Source of the DNA: Pseudomonadota bacterium
GTDB taxonomy: Bacteria; Pseudomonadota; Alphaproteobacteria; Rhodospirillales; Casp-alpha2
Direction of reading: 5' to 3'
Length of the DNA stretch: 12,884 nucleotides
Assembly (NCBI GenBank): GCA_022563215.1
Contig: JADFNT010000019.1
Coordinates: forward strand, 1 to 12,884
This document shows, one piece after another, positions 1 to 8,062 of this stretch; the stretch's first letter is position 1; each line of letters starts with the position of its first letter. The position numbers and the translations under genes are program-made. The notes beneath the pieces are model-generated. The model worked only from the letters and a program-made list of their open reading frames with translations, had not been told where the DNA came from and ran no database searches.

Positions 1-656
1 ATCCCGTGGAAACGCCACGCCGCCTCGAACCCCGGCAATTGGCCGGCTTCGGCCAACGCCCCGTAGACCCGGGCCAGGTCATACGCCTCGCCGCCGGGGA
101 TATGGGTTTCGACCACCGCCCGGGTCAGCACCGACAATCCGTAATCGATGTAATGCATGGCGATGTCGGCGGCATCGGCCCGGCCTTTCTCGAACCGGGT
201 GACGAAACCGTCCTCGAAGACCGCGTTGCTGGTATCCCAGCGCCCGTCGTTGCGGTAGACGCTCAGCACCGGCGTCGTCCCGCCGCCGGACGCCGCCCAC
301 AACGCCCCGACGTCGAGGCTCGGATAGGAATCGCCGTAGAGGACCAGAAAGCCGGTGTCCAGAAGCCCTTCATCGACGGCGAGGCGTACCGCGCCGCCGG
401 TGCCCAGCAGGCGCTCGCCTTCGTCGGCGTAGGCCACTTCCAGGCCCCAGCGGCGGCCCGAACCGACGAAGTCGCGCACCTGGGCGCCCTTTTCGCCGAT
501 GCCATAGACGACGCGCGTCACCCCTTGGCCCGCCAGCCAGGTCAATTGATGGTCGGCGAAGGGGCGCCCGGCAACCGGGATCAACGCCTTGGGCACGTCT
601 TCGGTCCGCGGCCTCATCCGCGTTCCCAAACCGCCGGCGAGGATCAGGCACTGCAT
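1..656 (-). CDS. Sugar-1-phosphate nucleotidyltransferase (HddC/WcbM-like), 3' end cut by window edge
   Basis: The ATG at 656-654 opens a frame with no stop down to base 1, giving 218 codons; the last few residues lie outside the window. The N-terminus has the classic NTP_transferase signature: LAGGLGTRMRPRTEDVPKAL at residues 6-25, with the conserved GxGTRxxP loop and PK pair that bind NTP and phosphate, then PVAGRPF. A GTGGAV stretch (86-90) and YGDSY (107-111) match the base-binding loop and the metal-binding Asp. Family members of about 230-240 residues transfer GMP (or another NMP) to a sugar-1-phosphate in the cytoplasm. The preceding kinase and SIS isomerase favour D-glycero-D-manno-heptose-1-phosphate guanylyltransferase (HddC), but nucleotide and sugar specificity are inferred. 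It starts 2 bases after the kinase stop, so it is surely co-transcribed. Confidence 0.9.
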   Translation of the reverse strand, partial: MQCLILAGGLGTRMRPRTEDVPKALIPVAGRPFADHQLTWLAGQGVTRVVYGIGEKGAQVRDFVGSGRRWGLEVAYADEGERLLGTGGAVRLAVDEGLLDTGFLVLYGDSYPSLDVGALWAASGGGTTPVLSVYRNDGRWDTSNAVFEDGFVTRFEKGRADAADIAMHYIDYGLSVLTRAVVETHIPGGEAYDLARVYGALAEAGQLPGFEAAWRFHG

Positions 657-658
657 GA

Positions 659-1639
659 TTATTTTCTAAGCTGCACGATCGAGCCGTCGTAATCGAAGCC
701 GAATTCCATTTCCTGCAGGCCGGCGTCCGTCATGGCGGCGCGCAATTGGGGCTTATCCAGCGTATAGAAAAGAAGGAACCCCCCCGAACCGGCGCCGACG
801 AGCTTGCCGCCGAGCGCGCCCTTGGTAAGGGCGAGGTCGTAGAGTTCGTTGATGTGGTCGTTGGAGATGCTTTCGGAGCGGGCCTTTTTGCGCTGCCAAT
901 GCTCGTTCATCAGGGTCGCGAAACCCTGGGTGTCGCCCTTTTCCAGGCGCTCCTTGATCTTTATGCCTAAGTCCTTGATGAAATGCAGGTTGTCCCTCAT
1001 CCCGGAATCGCCTTTTTCCGATTTCCGTTTCTGGTCCTCGAGGATCTCCGCCGCGGCCCGGCTGTAGCCGGTGAAGAACAGCAACAGGTTTTCGCTCAAA
1101 TCCCTGAGCGTCGCCTCGGATACGTCCAGCGGCGTAATGGTGACGCCGCCGTCGGGGTGGTATTCCTGGCACGTCAGGCCGCCGTAGGCGGCGACGTAGT
1201 GGTCCTGTTTGCCGCACGGCTCGCCCAGGATGGTCATTTCGATGTGGTTGGCCATGCGGGCCATTTCCTCGGTCGAAATCTTCCGGCGCTTATAGGCGTG
1301 AAGGGCATGCAGAAGCCCGACGGTGAAACTGCCCGACGACCCCAGCCCGGTGCCCGCCGGCACGTCGGCGATGGAAACCGTTTCCACCATCGGCTCGATC
1401 TCCATCAGGCGCAGCGTCTCGCGCAAAAGAGGGTGTTCGATCTCGTCCAGGGTCTGGGTGTGTTCGGTCTTGGCGTATTTCAACAGGTAACCGGGACGGA
1501 AGGTCTTGTTGACGGTGATGTAGATATACTTGTTGATGGCCGCCGAGATGACGAAGCCGCCGAAGGATTCGTAATAGGACGGCAGGTCGGTGCCGCCGCC
1601 GCCGATGGAAATCCGCAAGGGAGTCCGGGTGATGATCAT
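659..1639 (-). CDS. GHMP-family sugar kinase (HddA-like)
   Basis: This 326-residue protein has all three GHMP motifs: PLRISIGGGGTDLPSYY at residues 7-23, the glycine-rich ATP loop PAGTGLGSSGS at 94-104, and the C-terminal KLVGAGSGGFLLFY at 279-292. It also has GEPCGKQDHYVAAYGG at 139-154, typical of the HddA/sugar-kinase branch. Such enzymes phosphorylate a sugar or sugar phosphate using ATP; HddA makes D-glycero-D-manno-heptose 1,7-bisphosphate from the 7-phosphate. The substrate here is inferred from the neighbouring SIS isomerase and nucleotidyltransferase. I chose the ATG at 1639 rather than an in-frame start 29 codons upstream. The family N-terminus begins MIxTRTPLR, and this ATG overlaps the epimerase stop as ATGA, a translational-coupling arrangement. 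Confidence 0.9.
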   Translation of the reverse strand: MIITRTPLRISIGGGGTDLPSYYESFGGFVISAAINKYIYITVNKTFRPGYLLKYAKTEHTQTLDEIEHPLLRETLRLMEIEPMVETVSIADVPAGTGLGSSGSFTVGLLHALHAYKRRKISTEEMARMANHIEMTILGEPCGKQDHYVAAYGGLTCQEYHPDGGVTITPLDVSEATLRDLSENLLLFFTGYSRAAAEILEDQKRKSEKGDSGMRDNLHFIKDLGIKIKERLEKGDTQGFATLMNEHWQRKKARSESISNDHINELYDLALTKGALGGKLVGAGSGGFLLFYTLDKPQLRAAMTDAGLQEMEFGFDYDGSIVQLRK

Positions 1640-2622
1640 TGTTCGGCCAAGGCCTTCAGGGACCGGCGCACCGCTTGGAGAGAGGTGTCGCGGCAGGTCC
1701 ATCCCAGGCTTCGAAGGCGGTCGCAATTGAGCCGCACCACGGGGACGTCCCCCGACCAGCCCCGTTCGCCGCCGGTGTAGGAATACTCAACGCTTTCAGG
1801 GTCTAGGCCCAGGCATTCAACCGCCATGTCGGCGATTTCGGTGACGGTGACGGCGTCCCCGGGAGCGGCGTTGAAAACGGCGAAGGCGGTTTCGGCCTTT
1901 GCATCGGCGAGAAGGACGGCGTCGATCACGTCATCGACGTGGATGTAGGGTTTGCTTTGACGGCCGTCGCCGAGAATTTCGAGCCTTCCTGGGTCCCGCC
2001 GCAGCTTGGCGATGAAGTCCAGTCCCACCCCGTGCGTCTGGCGCGGGCCGACGACGTTGGCGAAGCGGAAGACGCGGGCCGTCAGCCCGAACAGGTGGCA
2101 ATAGGCGGCGATCATTGCCTCGGACGCCAGCTTCGACGCCCCATAGGTGGAGATCGGCTGCATCGGCCCGGTTTCCTCGTCGGCTTCCGTTTCGCCCAGA
2201 TCGCCGTAGACACCGCTTCCCGAGGCATAGAGGATGCGCCCGCCCCCCGATTGGCGCATCGCCTCCAGGATGTTGTGGGTCAACACCGTCCCTTCGTCGA
2301 AATCGATGGCCGGTTGTTCGGCGGCCCGCGCGATATCCGGGTTGGCGGCCAGGTGAATGACCGTGCCCCCTCCGGCCACGGCGCCAGCCAGGGCATCGGC
2401 GTCGTTTACGTCGGCCTTGACGACGGTGAGCCGGGGATCGCTCAAATGGCGTTCGATGTGCCATTCGCGCCCGGAGGAGAAATTATCCAAAACCGTGACC
2501 GCTTCGGCCGCCCCGCCGTCCAGCAGGCGGTCGGTGAAATGACTGCCGATAAACCCGGCGCCGCCAATGATGATGGTTTTGCCGGTGCCGCTTTTGGCTT
2601 CCGTCAACGGATGGATTCCCAC
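1636..2622 (-). CDS. NAD-dependent sugar epimerase/dehydratase (extended SDR)
   Basis: The 328-residue protein has an N-terminal Rossmann fold with the nucleotide-binding GGAGFIG at residues 20-26 and the HLAANPD segment at 90-96. The active-site set is a Ser region (YASGSGVYG, 132-140) and YGASK with Tyr160 and Lys164. This places it in the UDP-glucose 4-epimerase/dTDP-glucose 4,6-dehydratase group of extended SDRs. It probably alters a nucleotide-activated sugar in the pathway run by its neighbours; the exact reaction cannot be read from sequence. The start is a GTG at 2622 that overlaps the 3' end of the SIS gene by 19 bases, with AGGTGG about 10 bases upstream. A TTG at 2607, overlapping the SIS stop as TTGA, is an alternative that removes five residues. 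The stop overlaps the kinase start by 4 bases. Confidence 0.88.
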   Translation of the reverse strand: MGIHPLTEAKSGTGKTIIIGGAGFIGSHFTDRLLDGGAAEAVTVLDNFSSGREWHIERHLSDPRLTVVKADVNDADALAGAVAGGGTVIHLAANPDIARAAEQPAIDFDEGTVLTHNILEAMRQSGGGRILYASGSGVYGDLGETEADEETGPMQPISTYGASKLASEAMIAAYCHLFGLTARVFRFANVVGPRQTHGVGLDFIAKLRRDPGRLEILGDGRQSKPYIHVDDVIDAVLLADAKAETAFAVFNAAPGDAVTVTEIADMAVECLGLDPESVEYSYTGGERGWSGDVPVVRLNCDRLRSLGWTCRDTSLQAVRRSLKALAEQ

Positions 2623-3203
2623 TTCGTTTCAGCCACCTTCAGCGCCGGGTGGCTAACGATCAGGTGCCAGATGACGGCGGCCAGGCCCTCCGTGTGAGGG
2701 GTCCGGCGGTCGGGCGCCAACGGCGGAATGACGACACAGACATCGGCGTTCTTGGCCGTGAAACCGTCCTCGGAACCGACGATGCCGAAGGTCGCGGCGC
2801 CCCTGTCCTTGGCCAGCTCCAGGGCGCCGATGAGGTTGGCGGAGATGTTCCTTTCCTTGTCGCCGCCGCCGACGGAAAACACCAGCACCGCGTCCGAGCC
2901 CGTAAGGCGGGAGCCTTTCAGCCATTCCTCGAACACCGTTTCCCAACCCTCGTCGTTGACCCTGGCGGTCAACTCCGAAACGTTGTCGGTCGGCGCATAG
3001 GCTTCGAAGGCGCAGGTTTTCCGGAAATCGTTGACCGCGTGGCCGGCATGGCCGGCCGACCCGCCGACGCCCAAGATGAAAAGCCGGCCGCCACCGTCGC
3101 GAACCCGCGCCAGTCCGGCCGTCAGTTCCTCGATCCTGTCGCGGTCGAGGGCGGCAATGATATCGGCCGTTTCCTGAAGGTATTGATCGGCGAAATCGGT
3201 CAT
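2604..3203 (-). CDS. SIS-domain sugar-phosphate isomerase (GmhA-like)
   Basis: This 199-residue, single SIS-domain protein is the usual length for phosphoheptose isomerase GmhA. The first SIS loop is LGVGGSAGHAGH (residues 44-55) and the second FSVGGGDKERN (109-119), which bind the sugar phosphate. GmhA converts sedoheptulose 7-phosphate to D-glycero-D-manno-heptose 7-phosphate in the cytoplasm, the first step toward activated heptose. By position, His55 and His180 match GmhA metal ligands, while Asp59 and Glu172 stand where E. coli GmhA has Glu and Gln, so the substrate may differ. It is the first gene of the sugar cluster, 78 bases downstream of tadC. Its ATG overlaps a three-codon ORF (ATG at 3211-3209, stop ending at 3200) that has the better-spaced AGGGA ribosome-binding site. 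Confidence 0.87.
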   Translation of the reverse strand: MTDFADQYLQETADIIAALDRDRIEELTAGLARVRDGGGRLFILGVGGSAGHAGHAVNDFRKTCAFEAYAPTDNVSELTARVNDEGWETVFEEWLKGSRLTGSDAVLVFSVGGGDKERNISANLIGALELAKDRGAATFGIVGSEDGFTAKNADVCVVIPPLAPDRRTPHTEGLAAVIWHLIVSHPALKVAETKWESIR

Positions 3204-3281
3204 GGGGCCATCGTGTTCCCTGGGGCGGCGCCCGGTGGGCCAGACAGTTAAAGGATGCGGTAGAGCCCGGGCGCCCGGCGG
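3204..3281. other. GC-rich gap between tadC and the sugar cluster
   Basis: This 78-base intercistronic gap contains a perfect 12-base palindrome, CCGGGCGCCCGG, at 3267-3278 just after the tadC stop. The nine-base GGCGCCCGG occurs as a direct repeat at 3227-3235 and 3270-3278. Because the palindrome contains both GGCGCCCGG and its complement, alternative pairings are possible in the minus-strand transcript. No U-tract follows, so a standard intrinsic terminator is not supported. I see no convincing promoter for the sugar genes, so read-through from the pilus operon is the simplest reading. The hairpin could still dampen downstream expression. Confidence 0.4.
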
Positions 3282-4232
3282 TCAGTTGCCGACCTGCATG
3301 GCGGCCGGGCCGATGACGACGATGAACAACACCGGCAGGAAGAAGATGATCATCGGCACCGTCAGCTTGGCCGGCAACGCGGCGGCTTTCTTTTCAGCCG
3401 CGGACATGCGTTCGTCCCGTTTTTCCTGAGCCAGGACCTTTAGCGCGACGCCGACCGGGGTGCCGTACTGTTCGGACTGGATCAACGCCGTCGACAGCGC
3501 CTTGGCCGCCGGCAAGCCGGTGCGGTTGGAGAAATTAACGTAGGACTGCCGGCGGTCGCCGAGATACGCCAGCTCCGCCGACAGCAACCCCAATTCGGTG
3601 GCTAGGATCGGCGACTGGTCGATGATTTCCTCGGTCACCCGGGCAAAGGCGGCTTCGACGCCCAGTCCCGCCTCGACGCAGATCACCATCAGGTCCAGGG
3701 TGTCGGGAAAGACGTCGGACATTTCCTCCTGGCGCTTCTGCACCGTGTTGGCCAGCAGCAGCTTCGGCAAATAGAACCCGACCACCACGCCGACGCCGGC
3801 GAAGAGGAACTTGACGAAATCGGGATAAGGGAACTTCTTCATCAACCCGAGCATGATTATCGTGCCGATGCCGACGCCGATGGCCATCAGGATGCGCGTC
3901 GAAACGTAGGCCGGCACCACGCCGCGGCCGCGCAGGCCGGCCTGGGCCAGTTCGTTGCGGATGTTGTCCGACTGCATGAGGTGCTGGAGGTTCAGGACCC
4001 CGAGCATTTTGTTGACAATTGCGACGTGGGCTTTTTTGCTGTCCTCGCGGATCGCCGAGGTCCGTTGCAGGCTTTCCATCTGCTTGCGGCCAAGCTCGCC
4101 GCGGTGCTGGCTGACGACGCCCTTGATCCGCTGCGCCCGTTTGCCGCCCTTGAAAAACGACATCGCGAACCAAAGAGCGGAAAGGCCGCCGCCGCCTATC
4201 AAGACCCACATGATGATTTTCGGTATGTCCAT
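3282..4232 (-). CDS. tadC: Tad pilus inner-membrane platform protein TadC (GspF/T2SSF family)
   Basis: This 316-residue membrane protein of the T2SSF family works with TadB as the inner-membrane platform of the Tad pilus; the assembly ATPase TadA is thought to act on this platform. Hydrophobic segments lie at about residues 6-26, 112-130, 140-160 and 290-311, the last running to a short periplasm-like tail. The cytoplasmic T2SSF core is at about 170-300: FPDTLDLMVICVEAGLGVEAA is followed by GxPVGxALKVLAQE (257-270) and RMSAAEKKAAALPAKLTVP (275-293), all typical of TadC. It starts 18 bases after the tadB stop with a GGAAA ribosome-binding site. It is the last pilus gene of the run; tadD and pseudopilin genes that often follow are absent here. 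Confidence 0.94.
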   Translation of the reverse strand: MDIPKIIMWVLIGGGGLSALWFAMSFFKGGKRAQRIKGVVSQHRGELGRKQMESLQRTSAIREDSKKAHVAIVNKMLGVLNLQHLMQSDNIRNELAQAGLRGRGVVPAYVSTRILMAIGVGIGTIIMLGLMKKFPYPDFVKFLFAGVGVVVGFYLPKLLLANTVQKRQEEMSDVFPDTLDLMVICVEAGLGVEAAFARVTEEIIDQSPILATELGLLSAELAYLGDRRQSYVNFSNRTGLPAAKALSTALIQSEQYGTPVGVALKVLAQEKRDERMSAAEKKAAALPAKLTVPMIIFFLPVLFIVVIGPAAMQVGN

Positions 4233-4250
4233 TTTCCGCTAACCGCCCGG

Positions 4251-5240
4251 CTACATCTTGAAATTGATCATTTTCCGCATCACCAACGAACCCAAGGTCA
4301 TCCAGAAGGCCCCGATCCCGAGCAGGATGTTGCCGGTCCTTTCGGTGAACAGCAGCATCAGGTAATCGGGGTTGACGACCGAAAGCAGGGCGGCGACCGC
4401 GAACGGCAGGGAACCGATGATCATGGACGAGGCCTTGGCCTCGGCGGCCATGGCCTGGGCCTTGTCTCTCATTTTCTTGCGTTCGCGCAAAACCGTCGAC
4501 AGGCCCGCCAGGGTATCCGCCAGGTTGCCGCCGGTCTGGCGCTGAATTTGGGTGACAATGGCGAAAAATTTGTATTCGGCCGTCGGCAGCCGTTCGATGC
4601 CCTTGGCCATCAGGTCATCGATGGTCATGCCCAGGTTCTGGCCTTCGACCAACAGGCGGAATTCCTCGCCAAGCGGTGCCTCGAATTCGCGGGCGACGAC
4701 GTTGAAACATTCGTTGATGGGCAGGCCGGAACGAATGCCGCGGATAATCAGGTCGGTGGCGTCCGCGAAATGGGTGGTAAATTTTTTCCGCCGCTTTTTG
4801 CCCATGGACCCGAGGACATACTTCGGCACCAGAATCGCGCCGACCGGGAACACCGCAATCGCCCACAAGGGCTCCAATCCGGAAAGCAGGTAACCAAAGA
4901 CGGCAAAGACACCGAGGCCGGCGCTGATCACGAAATAGGTGCTGATGTTTATATTCAGCCCGGCCTGCAGGATCAGCCCGTTGATGGCTTCGAGGCGGCC
5001 TTTCTTGGCGTTTTTTTGTTTAAGCTGCTTGACCTTTTCCTGGATACGCTTCTGCCTTCGGCTTTCGGACCGTTGTTCGTTGGCCCTGCCGTCGCCGATC
5101 ACGCCGATTTGGTTCATGCGCTGACGCAACAGCACCTTGGGACGGATGACGTACGTGGCGCCGATGATGCCGCCGCCGAGCATCAGCATGGCGGCGACGG
5201 CGCCCATGACGATAAAGATGATGGTTTGCTGGTCTATCAT
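4251..5240 (-). CDS. tadB: Tad pilus inner-membrane platform protein TadB (GspF/T2SSF family)
   Basis: This 329-residue protein pairs with TadC in the inner-membrane platform of the pilus. An N-terminal membrane segment (about 8-31) is followed by a basic, charged cytoplasmic linker (35-85), two membrane segments (about 100-143), the T2SSF domain (about 154-275) and two C-terminal hydrophobic segments (about 272-290 and 303-321). Family marks include FADATDLIIRGIRSGLP (158-174) and QIQRQTGGNLADTL (231-244), the latter typical of TadB. I chose the ATG at 5240 over a longer frame opening at 5306. The chosen start overlaps the tadA stop as ATGA and begins directly with the membrane segment; the longer version would add 22 basic residues read from inside tadA. 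Confidence 0.94.
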   Translation of the reverse strand: MIDQQTIIFIVMGAVAAMLMLGGGIIGATYVIRPKVLLRQRMNQIGVIGDGRANEQRSESRRQKRIQEKVKQLKQKNAKKGRLEAINGLILQAGLNINISTYFVISAGLGVFAVFGYLLSGLEPLWAIAVFPVGAILVPKYVLGSMGKKRRKKFTTHFADATDLIIRGIRSGLPINECFNVVAREFEAPLGEEFRLLVEGQNLGMTIDDLMAKGIERLPTAEYKFFAIVTQIQRQTGGNLADTLAGLSTVLRERKKMRDKAQAMAAEAKASSMIIGSLPFAVAALLSVVNPDYLMLLFTERTGNILLGIGAFWMTLGSLVMRKMINFKM

Positions 5241-6820
5241 GATGCGCCCATCCCCAGCGCCTCGGCCAGTTTCCCCTCGAGGCCGAAGTACTTTGCCTTG
5301 TCCCAAAACGCCGGCCTGAGGCCCGTCGGCCGGTGGGTGCCGATGAGCTTGCCGTTTTCGTCCTCGCCCTCGAATTCGTAAACGAAAAGATCCTGCAAGG
5401 TAATGATGTCCCCTTCCATGCCGATGATTTCGGTGATGTGGGTGATCTTCCGCGAACCGTCGCGAAGCCGGGAGGCCTGGATAATGATGTGAATGGCCGC
5501 CGCGATCTGCTCGCGGACGGCTTTCGCCGGCAGGTTGTAGCCGCCCATGGCGATCATGTTTTCCACGCGCGTAAGCGCTTCGCGGGGATTGTTGGCATGG
5601 ATGGTGCCCATGGACCCGTCGTGGCCCGTGTTCATGGCCTGCAACAGGTCGAAGGCCTCGGTGCCGCGGACCTCGCCGACGATGATGCGTTCGGGCCGCA
5701 TCCGCAGGCAGTTCTTGACCAGGTCCCGCATGGTGATCTCGCCGACGCCTTCCAGGTTCGGCGGCCGTGTTTCCAGGCGGACGACATGGGGCTGCTGCAA
5801 TTGAAGTTCGGCCGTGTCCTCGCAGGTAATCGTCCGCTCGGTGGGATCGATGAACTGCGTCATGCAGTTGAGCAGCGTCGTCTTGCCGGACCCGGTGCCG
5901 CCGGAAATCAGAATATTGAGGCGCGACGCGCCGATGACTTCCAGCACCTTGGCCATTTCCGGGCTGGCGCTGCCGAAGTCGACCAGGCTCTGAAGGTTAA
6001 GCTTCTCCTTCTTGAACTTGCGGATGGTCAGCACGGCGCCGTCGATGGCCAGGGGCGGCGCGATGACGTTGACGCGCGAACCATCCGCAAGACGGGCGTC
6101 GCAGATGGGGCTGGATTCATCGACCCGGCGGCCGACCTGGGTGACGATGCGCTGGCAGATGTTCATCAGCTGGGCATTGTCGCGAAAGGTGATATCGGTC
6201 AGCTCGATCTTGCCGTTGGTTTCGATATAAACCTGGCCGGCGCCGTTGACCATGATGTCGGCGATGTCGTCGCGTTCGATCAGCGGTTCCAGGGGGCCGA
6301 GGCCGAGGATATCGTTGCAGATGTCGGTAACCACCTGCTGCTGTTCCTGTACCGTCAGCACCAGCCCCCGCATGGAGATGATCTCGGCCGTCATGTCGGT
6401 AATTTCTTCGCGCACCTGGTCTTGTTCCAGTTTGCTGATTTCGGCCAGGTCGACCGCCTCCAGCAGGTCATTGAAGACCAGCACCTTGATTTCAGCCAGC
6501 CGTTCGCTAGCCGCCGCGGTGGCGGCGGTGTCGGTGCCCATAAGCTCTTCGGTGACGGTCGGCTGCGGGGGTCCCGGTTTCGCCGGTTCCGGGGCGGGTT
6601 CGGGTTCCGCGGCCTCGGATTCGGGTTGGGGTTCGGGCTCCGGCGGCGGTGCTTCGGCCTCATCGGCCGGCGGCGGCGAAGCCGCGGCCTCTTTGGTAGC
6701 GTCCGCTTCCGGAGCCGGTTCCGGCATAGGCGCCGGTTCCGCGGGTTCGGGCTTTTTCTCCGGGGGTGGGGAAGTGTCGTTAACCGGCTGCGGTTGCGCG
6801 CCTCTTCGTCCAAAAGCCAT
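5237..6820 (-). CDS. tadA: Tad pilus assembly ATPase TadA/CpaF, with Pro/Glu-rich N-terminal extension
   Basis: This 527-residue secretion ATPase of the GspE/VirB11 (CpaF) family powers pilin polymerisation at the inner membrane, as a hexamer in known relatives. The N-terminal helical domain is about 95-175 and the ATPase core about 176-470. Visible motifs are LGLGPLEPL (172-180), Walker [10 protein letters not shown] (307-315), Asp box TCEDTAELQ (332-340), Walker [17 protein letters not shown] (378-393) and His box TIHANN (406-411). All key residues are intact. Residues 15-90 form a Pro/Glu/Ala-rich, probably disordered tail, so the protein is longer than compact members of the family. An AAGGA ribosome-binding site lies 10 bases before the ATG. 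It follows tadZ by 33 bases and overlaps tadB by 4. Confidence 0.96.
   Translation of the reverse strand: MAFGRRGAQPQPVNDTSPPPEKKPEPAEPAPMPEPAPEADATKEAAASPPPADEAEAPPPEPEPQPESEAAEPEPAPEPAKPGPPQPTVTEELMGTDTAATAAASERLAEIKVLVFNDLLEAVDLAEISKLEQDQVREEITDMTAEIISMRGLVLTVQEQQQVVTDICNDILGLGPLEPLIERDDIADIMVNGAGQVYIETNGKIELTDITFRDNAQLMNICQRIVTQVGRRVDESSPICDARLADGSRVNVIAPPLAIDGAVLTIRKFKKEKLNLQSLVDFGSASPEMAKVLEVIGASRLNILISGGTGSGKTTLLNCMTQFIDPTERTITCEDTAELQLQQPHVVRLETRPPNLEGVGEITMRDLVKNCLRMRPERIIVGEVRGTEAFDLLQAMNTGHDGSMGTIHANNPREALTRVENMIAMGGYNLPAKAVREQIAAAIHIIIQASRLRDGSRKITHITEIIGMEGDIITLQDLFVYEFEGEDENGKLIGTHRPTGLRPAFWDKAKYFGLEGKLAEALGMGAS
6550..6775 (-). repeat. Low-complexity Pro/Glu-coding tract in tadA
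   Basis: Degenerate, imperfect repeats of Pro-Glu and Pro-Ala codons encode about residues 16-90 of TadA. The base pattern (GGTTCGGG/GGTTCCGG on the plus strand) recurs without exact periodicity, as expected for a low-complexity acidic linker. Such tracts tend to vary in length between strains. The functional ATPase begins after it. Confidence 0.7.
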
Positions 6821-6853
6821 GATCAGTCAATCCTTCGTTTCAAACATTGCCGG

Positions 6854-8062
6854 TTACTTTTTGTCCTTGTCTTTCTTTTTGCCTCTCTTGAACAGGCCGC
6901 CTTTCTTTTCCCCTTCATCGTCCGCCTCGCGGGCGCTGACGATTTTAGCCAGCTTGATGATGGCTTCCGTGGCTTTGCTTTTGGCGCTCGCCTTGGTCAT
7001 CATCTCGCCGACGTTCAGGGCCTTGCCGAAAGCCTCCGGATCATAGGGGATCGACAAGGTCGGTTCCATCGCCAGGGCGTCCTTGAAATCGCCGGGAGAC
7101 AGGTCCGCCCTTTTGGCCGCGCCCACCTGATTGAGGACCAACCGGGTGGGGGCGTCCGTCCCGCGCTTGGGGCCCAGGTATTCTACCACATTTTTCGCGT
7201 TTCGGAGGTTTGTCAGGTCGGGCCGGGCCATCAGGACAACCTCGTCGGCGCTGGCCAGCACGTCGTTGACCCAGCCGTCCCAGACATGGGGCAGGTCGAG
7301 GATGATGAATTCGGCCATCGGCTTGACGACGCGCAAAAGCTTATCGATCGGCTCGGCGGTGATCTGCAGGCCGGTGCCCAGCGACGCCGGGGAACCGAGG
7401 ACCGAAAGCTTGGTGTCGTCGAATTCCATAAAGAACTGATTGAGTAGCGCCGCATCGAGGTCGTTGGACTGTGTCAGGGCGTCGACGAAGGTTTGGCGCG
7501 GCTGCATGTTGAAGTCCAGCGCCGCCGTCCCGTAGGAGATATCCATGTCGATCACGATCACCTGTTCGTCATAGGTGGCGAACAGTTCATGGGCGACGTT
7601 GTGGGAAATAACGCTGCTGCCAGCACCGCCGGTCATTCCGGCGAAGGCGATGACCCGGCCGTCGGAATCTGTTCCCGTGTCCTCGAAGATCTTGGCCACC
7701 GAATCCTTCAGTTGTTGATCGGTGGCCGGGCTGATGAGGTAGTCGCTGACGCCTTCGGCGATCAGTGTCCTGAACAGTTCGATGTCGTTTAGGCCGCCGA
7801 TCAGGATCAGCTTCGTTTCCGGATCGCAGACATTGGCCAGCGCTTCCAATTGCTGGAACATCTGGTCCTGTTGGGCCGTGGTCTCGACGATCAGCAGGGC
7901 CGGCGTTTTTTTGTCCTTCAAATGGGTGGCGGCGGCGTCGATGCCGCCTTCGTGGATTTCGATGGTGGAACGGAAGAAATAGCGGTCCTCCTTCAGCGCC
8001 TCGACGGCGGCGGCCGAATCCTTGTTGAGGAGGAAGGCTCCGATGGGAATTCTTAAAATCAC
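6854..8062 (-). CDS. tadZ: Tad pilus localisation protein TadZ/CpaE (MinD/ParA-like)
   Basis: This 402-residue protein has an N-terminal receiver-like domain (about 5-125; LILIGG at 85-90, VSDYLISPA at 105-113) and a MinD/ParA-like domain (about 136-375). In known systems CpaE/TadZ places the pilus machine at its cell site. The P-loop is atypical: GMTGGAGSS (142-150) replaces KGGxGKT, so both signature lysines are missing, as often seen in CpaE relatives. VIVIDMDISYGTAALDF (168-184) and FIILDLPHVWD (252-262) match the switch and Walker B strands. The C-terminus is Lys-rich (387-402), perhaps for membrane or nucleoid contact (inferred). The start is GTG at 8062 with AAGG six bases upstream. 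An eight-codon ORF (ATG at 8085-8083) overlaps it as GTGA. It follows cpaD by 83 bases. Confidence 0.92.
   Translation of the reverse strand: MILRIPIGAFLLNKDSAAAVEALKEDRYFFRSTIEIHEGGIDAAATHLKDKKTPALLIVETTAQQDQMFQQLEALANVCDPETKLILIGGLNDIELFRTLIAEGVSDYLISPATDQQLKDSVAKIFEDTGTDSDGRVIAFAGMTGGAGSSVISHNVAHELFATYDEQVIVIDMDISYGTAALDFNMQPRQTFVDALTQSNDLDAALLNQFFMEFDDTKLSVLGSPASLGTGLQITAEPIDKLLRVVKPMAEFIILDLPHVWDGWVNDVLASADEVVLMARPDLTNLRNAKNVVEYLGPKRGTDAPTRLVLNQVGAAKRADLSPGDFKDALAMEPTLSIPYDPEAFGKALNVGEMMTKASAKSKATEAIIKLAKIVSAREADDEGEKKGGLFKRGKKKDKDKK

Noticed and set aside
3267..3278. GC palindrome after tadC as an intrinsic terminator
   Set aside because: It has almost no loop and no following U-tract; at most it is a weak hairpin.
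3981..5381. Plus-strand frame of 466 codons opposite tadB and tadC
   Set aside because: It crosses the boundary of two convincing minus-strand genes and shows no domain; it is a GC-driven antisense artefact.
5333..7447. Plus-strand frame of 704 codons opposite tadA and tadZ
   Set aside because: It is antisense to two intact genes with full family motifs. Its composition is Gly/Arg/Asp-rich as expected from reading GC-rich codons backwards, and it matches no known family.
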